A DNA stretch of 10,922 bases from Bacillus massiliigorillae (GTDB lineage: Bacteria > Bacillota > Bacilli > Bacillales > DSM-1321), in assembly GCF_000380245.2 (NCBI RefSeq), contig NZ_HG428745.1:73188-84109 (forward strand), given 5' to 3'. Within the stretch, counting starts at the first letter, position 1, and the number at the start of each line of letters is the position of its first letter. A program made the translations under genes and the position numbers. The notes beneath the pieces were generated by a model. The model did no database searches. It was not told where the DNA came from and saw only the letters and a program-made list of their open reading frames with translations. Positions 1 to 5,134 of the stretch are shown here, one piece after another.

Positions 1-24
1 AATCGTTATGATGATTTGGCTTTT

Positions 25-645
25 TTATGCGAACTTATTGAATACTTCCGATAAATCTATTAAGTCTCCAATAGTAGTCGGTTCATGCTTTTCCATGTAC
101 TTTTTATCTTTATCTACTAGCTTATATATATTATAAGTAGTTAGAGCATCGTCTAACGCTCTATGATGTTTCCCGACACCATCTGTTCCATATTCCTTCA
201 CAGCTTTCCATAGGCCTGTTTGATTTTGGTCCCCAAAGAAACGCTTATATTCCATTGATAAATCAACGAGTGCTCCTTTAAATGGAAACTTCATACCATT
301 CGCTTGACAGTTCTGGCGCAAAACCTTCATATCCATATTACCCCATGTTACAATTGTACTCTTACCATTTTTCTCGAAAGAAGTTAATTTCTCTATTAAT
401 ACTTCAAATGCTACACCTTTATCTACTTTGCTCTGTTCAATACCTAAAAAATTTTTACATCGTTTTGAAAGAACGGGGAAACGTTTCGGCTTAACAAATT
501 CAGAGTACTCACTTATTATTTCATCATTCTTCACTACAACAGCGCCAACTTCAATAATCTCTGGATAGAACCCGTCCATTTTCATCTTACCTTCAGGCAT
601 CGTAAATTCAAAATCGATAAATATATACTGATGATTTTGTTCCAT
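25..645 (-). CDS. kapD: KapD, DEDDh-family 3'-5' exonuclease
   Basis: A 206-residue protein with the RNase T/DnaQ-type exonuclease fold signatures in order: Exo I DFEFT with D11 and E13, Exo II around WGNMDMK with D105, and Exo III HRALDDA with H161 and D166. These supply the four acidic metal ligands and the general-base histidine of DEDDh nucleases, so it should be an active 3'-5' exonuclease acting on RNA or DNA ends. Overall it resembles B. subtilis KapD, named as an inhibitor of the KinA pathway to sporulation and later linked to the spore coat/crust; the biological substrate is not settled. The start is fixed by a strong AAGGAGGG ribosome binding site (complement of 651-658) five bases upstream. 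It is transcribed away from pbpD. Its partner kapB, next to it in B. subtilis, would lie outside the window if present. Confidence 0.9.
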   Translation of the reverse strand: MEQNHQYIFIDFEFTMPEGKMKMDGFYPEIIEVGAVVVKNDEIISEYSEFVKPKRFPVLSKRCKNFLGIEQSKVDKGVAFEVLIEKLTSFEKNGKSTIVTWGNMDMKVLRQNCQANGMKFPFKGALVDLSMEYKRFFGDQNQTGLWKAVKEYGTDGVGKHHRALDDALTTYNIYKLVDKDKKYMEKHEPTTIGDLIDLSEVFNKFA

Positions 646-717
646 ACTATCCCTCCTTCCTCACAAATGTATCTATTTTTTTACGAAATGTAGGCTTTCC
701 TCTATGTGCTATACAAA

Positions 718-748
718 ATTATATCAGATTATCATACTGTTTTTTCAA
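718..748 (-). promoter_or_regulatory. Candidate sigma-A promoter of kapD (extended -10)
   Basis: On the minus strand a perfect TATAAT (complement of 718-723) is preceded by TG one base away, giving an extended -10 (TGATATAAT). A TTGAAA -35 box lies at the complement of 743-748 with a rather long 19-base spacer, which an extended -10 can tolerate. The transcript would start near 711 and give a leader of about 65 bases before kapD. Seen in sequence; promoter activity is inferred. Confidence 0.45.
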
Positions 749-875
749 TTTTTTCTAAATAAGAATATGAAACTACATAACAATTTAAAACATTTTTAAT
801 TTTAGCCGAAATAGTTAATGAATAACTAAATGAGACAATTTACAGACAATATATTATTATCAAGGAAGTAACTGA

Positions 876-2729
876 ATGAAAACTTTTATGGGCTATATAA
901 TCATCCTCATCACCATCCCAATTATGGCTTTACTTTTCAGTAATTTATATAGCGAGTGGTTGAAATACACACCCTTTGGTGAATATATTGAGGCTAACGT
1001 TACGATAGACGACATTTCACTTCCCAGTATGAGCTATATTACTGCTGGTAATGGAGAAGTCATCTCTCAAATAACAAACAATGAAAAACGAATTTATCTT
1101 GCAGATATCGATATTCCTCAAGTACTTAAAGATGCATTTGTCACAACGGAGGACCGTACTTTTTTTGAACATCAAGGTGTTGATTTTGCTTCTATTGGTA
1201 GAGCTATTCTTGTCAATTCAAAACAAAACGATATCAAGCAAGGTGGTAGTACAATTACTCAGCAATTAGCTCGAAATTTATATTTGAATCAAGATAAAAC
1301 ATACAACCGTAAATTAACTGAGCTACTATATTCTTTTGAAATCGAAAAGCATTATTCGAAAGATCAAATCCTTGAGATGTACATTAACGCCATATATTTT
1401 GGGAATGGAGCTTACGGAATTGAAGCTGCTGCTCAAACTTATTTTAATAAACCTACGATACAATTGAGCAAAGGTGAACTCTTATTTCTTGCTGCAATTC
1501 CAAATAATCCGAGCCTATACAATCCAATAAAGCATTTTAAGGAGACAAAAATCCGTCAAGAAAGAATCATTGACCAACTAACCCAACAAAACAAGTTGTC
1601 CCTAAATGAAGCAGAGTCCATAAAACAACAACAATTTGTGCTTAAACAAGGTAATACTATCGATCGCTATCCTGATTATGTGACATATGTTGAAAAAGAA
1701 GTACGACAACTCGTTGCTGACCAAGAAGGCTACAATCGAAATTTAAATAGTACGAGTGAAACAGTACGTAATGAAACAGAGAAAAAGCTAAATGATAAAG
1801 TGAAACATTTACTAGAATCAGGTGTAACGATTCATACTGCATTAGATCAGCAGTTACAGAAGCAAGTACAGCATTCTATGCAAGACTATATTCCTTATCC
1901 AGATATAGAGAGTTCTGTAGTAGTTATACAGCATCATACGCACGAGCTTGTCTCTTTGACTGGGGCAAAAGATTATAAAAAATATTCTTTTCATCGCGCA
2001 TATCAAAGTTTTCGCCAACCAGGCTCTGCCATTAAACCATTACTTGTATATGGTCCCTATCTAGACATGAAAGAAGCATCGCTATATGAAACAGTAGATG
2101 GTTCATCCTTTTGCAAAGATGGCTATTGCCCAGGAAATGCTGGTAACGGAAGTTATGGAAGAGTTTCTATCCTAAAGGCATTTTCTCGATCGTATAACAC
2201 ACCTGCTTTACGCTTGTTTGACCAGAATGGAATAAGGAACAGCTTTGCTTATTTAGATTATTTCAACTTTCAAAAAGTGGAAAAGAAGGACTACCGACTC
2301 CCTGCTGCTATCGGTGGCTTTACATATGGTATGAGCCCACTAGAACTAACGGCTGCTTATACTTCATTCTATGATGGAGACTATCAACAACCAAGAGCCA
2401 TACGAAAAATAACCGATCAAAACGGAAAAATACTGTATCAGTGGCATAATAAACCAGTAAAAGTATGGAAAAGCAGTACAGTTAGTAAAATGAGAAAGCT
2501 GCTAAACTCTGTTGTTACGGAAGGAACTGCAAGAAAGGCTAATTATTCAACTGCTGGATATATTGGAGGAAAAACAGGAACAACAAACGATACGAAAGAT
2601 TTATGGTTTATAGGGTTAAACGACACATATACCACTGGCGTTTGGGTTGGTAAGGATTTACCGGAGAATATAGAATATATCTCCTCACCTCACCTTTACA
2701 TTTGGCGAAGTATTATGAGTCAATTATAG
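876..2729 (+). CDS. pbpD: Class A penicillin-binding protein, PbpD (PBP4)-like
   Basis: A bifunctional peptidoglycan synthase of 617 residues, close to the roughly 620 of B. subtilis PbpD. An N-terminal membrane anchor spans residues 4-24; the rest should lie outside the cell. The GT51 glycosyltransferase domain (about 65-230) has its motifs in order: EDRTFFEHQG with catalytic E92, QGGSTITQQLARN (122-134), RKLTELLYSFEIE (145-157) and YFGNGAYGIEAAA (174-186). The transpeptidase domain (about 345-600) has SAIK with nucleophile S384, SYN at 439-441 and KTGT at 566-569, so both active sites look intact. There is no long C-terminal extension. The ATG is supported by AAGGAAG at 862-868, seven bases upstream. 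Two cysteines (C413, C418) lie between the first two transpeptidase motifs. It appears monocistronic, with a terminator directly downstream. The symbol rests on overall family resemblance and on yufK/mrp/kapD synteny. Confidence 0.9.
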   Translation: MKTFMGYIIILITIPIMALLFSNLYSEWLKYTPFGEYIEANVTIDDISLPSMSYITAGNGEVISQITNNEKRIYLADIDIPQVLKDAFVTTEDRTFFEHQGVDFASIGRAILVNSKQNDIKQGGSTITQQLARNLYLNQDKTYNRKLTELLYSFEIEKHYSKDQILEMYINAIYFGNGAYGIEAAAQTYFNKPTIQLSKGELLFLAAIPNNPSLYNPIKHFKETKIRQERIIDQLTQQNKLSLNEAESIKQQQFVLKQGNTIDRYPDYVTYVEKEVRQLVADQEGYNRNLNSTSETVRNETEKKLNDKVKHLLESGVTIHTALDQQLQKQVQHSMQDYIPYPDIESSVVVIQHHTHELVSLTGAKDYKKYSFHRAYQSFRQPGSAIKPLLVYGPYLDMKEASLYETVDGSSFCKDGYCPGNAGNGSYGRVSILKAFSRSYNTPALRLFDQNGIRNSFAYLDYFNFQKVEKKDYRLPAAIGGFTYGMSPLELTAAYTSFYDGDYQQPRAIRKITDQNGKILYQWHNKPVKVWKSSTVSKMRKLLNSVVTEGTARKANYSTAGYIGGKTGTTNDTKDLWFIGLNDTYTTGVWVGKDLPENIEYISSPHLYIWRSIMSQL

Positions 2730-2737
2730 ATACTAAC

Positions 2738-2781
2738 GCTACTCTTCGATGATTTCCTCAAGCGAAGAGTAGCCTTGATAT
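2738..2781 (+). terminator. Rho-independent terminator after pbpD
   Basis: A perfect 11-base-pair inverted repeat, GCTACTCTTCG at 2738-2748 and CGAAGAGTAGC at 2763-2773, with a 14-base loop, begins nine bases after the pbpD stop codon. It is followed by a U-rich but interrupted tract (cttgatattttta). It should separate pbpD from the AimR-like gene. Confidence 0.75.
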
Positions 2782-2826
2782 TTTTATATTATTCCTTCTC
2801 TATTAAGGTATGGGAAAATATTACTT

Positions 2827-2856
2827 TTGATATAGTATTCCGCCCTTTAGTATGAT
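2827..2856 (+). promoter_or_regulatory. Candidate sigma-A promoter of the AimR-like gene
   Basis: TTGATA at 2827-2832 (five of six consensus bases) and TATGAT at 2851-2856 (five of six) are separated by an 18-base spacer. Transcription would start near 2863, about 40 bases before the proposed start codon at 2904 and downstream of the pbpD terminator. Activity is inferred from sequence only. Confidence 0.5.
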
Positions 2857-2888
2857 AAAATATTTAAAAATTTACAAACTCTCGCTAT

Positions 2889-2896
2889 AAAGGAGG
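2889..2896 (+). promoter_or_regulatory. Strong ribosome binding site that points to a CTG start
   Basis: AAAGGAGG at 2889-2896 is a near-perfect Shine-Dalgarno sequence. No ATG, GTG or TTG in the AimR-like frame occurs between an in-frame stop at 2865-2867 and the ATG at 2997, which is 100 bases too far away. The codon at the ideal seven-base spacing is CTG at 2904-2906, and the frame from there to 2997 is open. The site therefore decides the start of the next gene. Confidence 0.7.
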
Positions 2897-2903
2897 TATT
2901 CTT

Positions 2904-4028
2904 CTGACAAAGAATCTAGTAAATCAGTCATATAAAGATTATCTTTTTATTCCTCCTACACCCCTTACTAATATTGATCATTTTTCAAATCGTAAAATGA
3001 AATTTTTCGAAAAAATAACTGAAACAAACAATACGATTTCTTTATTAAAAAAAAAGTATTCGTTAAACTATACCAAACAAAAAAGAATTATAAAAAGTAT
3101 GTATCACATATATGCTGATTATATAAATATCCCTGTCTTACTAGAATTTTATCATATGGAAGGCGATTCAGATGAGCTATCGGCTTTAATAGAAAAACTA
3201 AAAAAATCAGAAGATAAAAATATACAAACATGGGCTTCTCTTTATTATCTTTTGATACGTCACCACACAGATACTATTACCCCACAAGATTTAATTAATC
3301 AAACTCTCACTATCCCGACAACAACAAAAGAGATGAAAGTATTTTCTCTACTGCTATTTTTATATGGAGTTTATTGTTTAAGATTATATGATCATTTCAA
3401 TACTTTGAGTAAACATGTTTTACTTCTCATTAAACAAATTGATAACGACTATTTACGGAACGCCTATAGATTTCAATTATTACTACTATGTTCAGCTTCC
3501 TATTTAATGATTAACAAAGTATCTATTAGTAGGGAGCTATGTAAAGACATATTCAAGGAAGAGTTACAAACATACTATCCTCTAACTCATTCGCAGCTAT
3601 ACCATGTCATGGGGGCTAGTTATACATTCACTAACTATCAGGACACTCTTTATTGGCTAAATAAAGCATGTGAGAATTTATTAACACTCTCAACATCATG
3701 CGTGAAATTTCATTTACAAAAACAACAATCTACCTTATATTTTGTAGAAAACATTTGGCAAACCAATATACATTATATTCCTCCAGACCCCTCAGAAGCC
3801 GCTCATAGACTTATCATCATGAACCGTAAACAAGAAGCGATTAATATATTGAATCATCTTCACAAACAAACAGGTGAACTATCTCCTTTCCAAGAATTTT
3901 ACTATGCTTCCGCAACCCAGGATATAGCTAGGCTCCAAATGGCTAGAAAGAAATTTCTATCAGAATCAAATTATTATTTTTTGCATCTTTTTCAAAAAGA
4001 AAATTTAAATAAGTATGGATTTACCTAA
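2904..4028 (+). CDS. AimR-family (arbitrium receptor-like) helical-repeat protein, orphan
   Basis: From CTG 2904 the protein has 374 residues; from the first ATG (2997), 343. The longer form fits both the ribosome binding site and the roughly 375-390 residues of phage AimR receptors. The body is almost wholly helical, TPR-like and built of paired helices. The family resemblance is clearest in the stretch KEMKVFSLLLFLYG followed by YDHFNTLSKHV, which matches the 'EM.VFS..L..Y......Y..L..LS' pattern I associate with AimR. AimR proteins bind a short secreted peptide (AimP) in the TPR domain and DNA through an N-terminal helix-turn-helix. Here residues 1-42 show no convincing helix-turn-helix, no aimP-like small gene follows (the terminator begins 18 bases after the stop), and no phage gene is near. 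Peptide binding is possible; DNA binding is doubtful. The CTG could reflect a start-codon mutation that lowers expression. Family call fairly confident; function unknown. Confidence 0.7.
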   Translation: MTKNLVNQSYKDYLFIPPTPLTNIDHFSNRKMKFFEKITETNNTISLLKKKYSLNYTKQKRIIKSMYHIYADYINIPVLLEFYHMEGDSDELSALIEKLKKSEDKNIQTWASLYYLLIRHHTDTITPQDLINQTLTIPTTTKEMKVFSLLLFLYGVYCLRLYDHFNTLSKHVLLLIKQIDNDYLRNAYRFQLLLLCSASYLMINKVSISRELCKDIFKEELQTYYPLTHSQLYHVMGASYTFTNYQDTLYWLNKACENLLTLSTSCVKFHLQKQQSTLYFVENIWQTNIHYIPPDPSEAAHRLIIMNRKQEAINILNHLHKQTGELSPFQEFYYASATQDIARLQMARKKFLSESNYYFLHLFQKENLNKYGFT

Positions 4029-4046
4029 TACGTAGATTCAAAAACG

Positions 4047-4103
4047 AATAGAGGTGTCTGTGAAAGTAATTATTAATTACTCTCATGGACACCTCTATTT
4101 TTT
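4047..4103. terminator. Long two-tier terminator shared by the AimR-like gene and yufK
   Basis: A 12-base-pair perfect outer stem (AATAGAGGTGTC at 4047-4058 with its complement at 4088-4099) encloses an inner stem of AGTAATTA and TAATTACT plus a TGA/TCA pairing, so nearly the whole 53 bases fold on themselves. On the plus strand it runs into six T (4098-4103); on the minus strand the T-tract is ATTCGTTTTTG. It lies between two convergent stop codons and probably works in both directions. Confidence 0.85.
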
Positions 4104-4661
4104 CTAGATTGGCAAGCTAGCGAGTAAACTATTATATAGTTTCAGAACTGAATAACCAACAACCGCTATTAAACTGCACCATACAAATGTATGAAAAAAA
4201 ATCATTCCCATTAATCCTGCTGAAGATAAATAAGCACTAGCTTTATAAATAAAATAAGTGAACGCAATCATTGATGTTATAAAAAAAACTAACGTTATGG
4301 CTGCAAATGAAATATTACAGAAAATTGATACACCACTACCAATAAGATAAATGATTGATCCCACTCGAACACTTTTTAAGCTATCTCCACTAATTTCTTT
4401 AGAAAACAGTAATAATGATATTTGTAAAAGAGTGTCAGCTATTAGCTTTAATGCTGAAAACATCATAAAAAAAAGTAAAAACAAAATAAATAACAACGTT
4501 AATTTAATACCTGTATCTGAAAAAAACTCCAACAATCCACCGTACAACCCCATCGTCTTAAGCACTTCCATCGCTTGCCCCTCTGAATAGATAGCGTAAG
4601 ATAAGCTAAATAAGATAATAGAAATCAATGGGAAATATCCAGTGAAGTAAGTACTCCTCAT
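4104..4661 (-). CDS. yufK: YufK, DUF5366 multi-pass membrane protein of unknown function
   Basis: A 185-residue, strongly hydrophobic protein with about five membrane segments: roughly 8-23, 53-85 (long, possibly two short spans), 100-115, 118-138 and 148-172. Length, topology and position next to the mrp genes match B. subtilis YufK (DUF5366). No catalytic or binding motif can be seen, and I know of no established function. The start is supported by AAAGAGG (complement of 4669-4675) about seven bases before the ATG. It is convergent with the AimR-like gene, sharing its terminator, and divergent from the mrp operon across 473 bases. A role tied to Mrp would be a guess from neighbourhood alone. 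Confidence 0.75.
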   Translation of the reverse strand: MRSTYFTGYFPLISIILFSLSYAIYSEGQAMEVLKTMGLYGGLLEFFSDTGIKLTLLFILFLLFFMMFSALKLIADTLLQISLLLFSKEISGDSLKSVRVGSIIYLIGSGVSIFCNISFAAITLVFFITSMIAFTYFIYKASAYLSSAGLMGMIFFHTFVWCSLIAVVGYSVLKLYNSLLASLPI

Positions 4662-4690
4662 GCCTCGACCTCTTTTTGTATGCTGTCCAT

Positions 4691-4719
4691 ATAATATTTC
4701 CTAAACAGCTATTTTTCGA
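4691..4719 (-). promoter_or_regulatory. Candidate sigma-A promoter of yufK
   Basis: On the minus strand TCGAAA (complement of 4714-4719, four of six -35 bases) and TATTAT (complement of 4691-4696, five of six -10 bases) are separated by exactly 17 bases. The start would fall near 4684, leaving a leader of about 20 bases that contains the yufK ribosome binding site. Inferred from sequence only. Confidence 0.45.
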
Positions 4720-4943
4720 CTATTCTTTCATTATGCTAAATCTATAAGAAAAGAACAATACTACTACTTCTTATAAATATTTTTTCTTCTATTTTTTAGT
4801 AAAAAAACCATATACTCGACTTACATTCCCTTTGAAAAACCTCACTAATATCTTGCATATTTCAAAAAAACTTTTTATTCATAAGACGAGTTTCTTCTTA
4901 TTTATTAAGTAAGATAAAAACATTGGTATAGTAAGGGATTCTC

Positions 4944-4972
4944 ATGCAAGCACAAAATTTTTACGCTATAAT
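4944..4972 (+). promoter_or_regulatory. Candidate promoter of the mrp operon
   Basis: A perfect TATAAT lies at 4967-4972. The hexamer 17 bases upstream (ATGCAA, 4944-4949) is a poor -35 match, so the promoter may be weak or need an activator. The start would be near 4979, giving a structured leader of about 155 bases before mrpA. No other well-spaced pair was evident between 4860 and 5134. Confidence 0.35.
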
Positions 4973-4980
4973 TGTAACGA

Positions 4981-5008
4981 GTAAATGCTTGTAAGGAATA
5001 CCATTTAC
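4981..5008 (+). repeat. Inverted repeat, copy 1, in mrp leader
   Basis: GTAAATG (4981-4987) and CATTTAC (5002-5008) are perfect 7-base arms around a 14-base centre. With flanking bases the unit reads GTAAATGCT...CCATTTACA, which recurs 90 bases downstream. It could be an RNA hairpin at the very 5' end of the mrp transcript or a protein-binding site on DNA. Confidence 0.55.
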
Positions 5009-5043
5009 AAAAAATAAAGAAACTGGTATTTTACTTTTTGAAC

Positions 5044-5097
5044 CTTTCTTTCATGTATTTTGGTAAAAACGTAAATGCTAGAAAGAAAGTATTTTTT
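5044..5097 (+). promoter_or_regulatory. Terminator-like hairpin in the mrp leader (possible attenuator)
   Basis: CTTTCTTTC (5044-5052) and GAAAGAAAG (5081-5089) form a perfect 9-base-pair stem with a 28-base loop, followed almost at once by six T (5092-5097), 38 bases before the mrpA start. The stem has only three G-C pairs, so it would be a weak terminator. The loop contains the left arm (5071-5077) of inverted repeat copy 2. Structure seen; attenuation inferred. Confidence 0.3.
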
Positions 5098-5108
5098 ATT
5101 CCATTTAC
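5071..5108 (+). repeat. Inverted repeat, copy 2, in mrp leader
   Basis: GTAAATG (5071-5077) and CATTTAC (5102-5108) repeat the arms of copy 1, with the same flanking bases (GTAAATGCT and CCATTTACA), but the centre is 24 bases instead of 14. The unit ends 13 bases before the mrpA ribosome binding site and spans the T-run of the terminator-like hairpin. Confidence 0.55.
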
Positions 5109-5134
5109 ATTATAAAAATATAAGGGGGGATTAT

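Larger units (their letters stand above)
4662..5134. other. 473-base divergent intergenic region between yufK and mrpA
   Basis: No coding sequence with a ribosome binding site is visible here. From left to right it holds the yufK promoter (4691-4719), a weak AT-rich inverted repeat TATAAGAA/TTCTTATA (4743-4750 and 4768-4775), a small palindrome at 4896-4914, a candidate mrp promoter (4944-4972), and a leader of about 155 bases containing two GTAAATG...CATTTAC inverted repeats and a terminator-like hairpin. The length is large for a simple divergent promoter pair and suggests regulatory content. Confidence 0.7.

Noticed and set aside
707..715. Extended -10-like TGCTATACA on the plus strand as a pbpD promoter
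   Set aside because: No -35 box at acceptable distance, and it would imply a leader of about 150 bases; no convincing pbpD promoter could be assigned.
4029..4103. Search for an aimP-type pheromone gene after the AimR-like gene
   Set aside because: The stretch is occupied by the terminator and the yufK stop; no start codon with a ribosome binding site or signal-peptide-like frame fits.
4351..4590. Plus-strand open frame of 79 codons opposite yufK
   Set aside because: It is the reverse shadow of a real membrane protein gene, with no ribosome binding site and low-complexity Asn/Lys-rich content.
4743..4785. Inverted repeat TATAAGAA/TTCTTATA followed by T-rich DNA, as a terminator
   Set aside because: It has a single G-C pair, no plus-strand gene ends before it, and the surrounding DNA is so AT-rich that chance pairing is likely.
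4985..5017. Ten-codon leader reading frame (MLVRNTIYKK) at the 5' end of the mrp leader
   Set aside because: It has no ribosome binding site, is very short, and contains no run of regulatory codons; its similarity to the start of the 5075 frame follows from the DNA repeat.
5075..5134. Upstream in-frame ATG giving MrpA 20 extra residues
   Set aside because: No ribosome binding site precedes ATG 5075, the extra residues are unlike MrpA N-termini, and ATG 5135 has a strong AAGGGGGGA site at good spacing.
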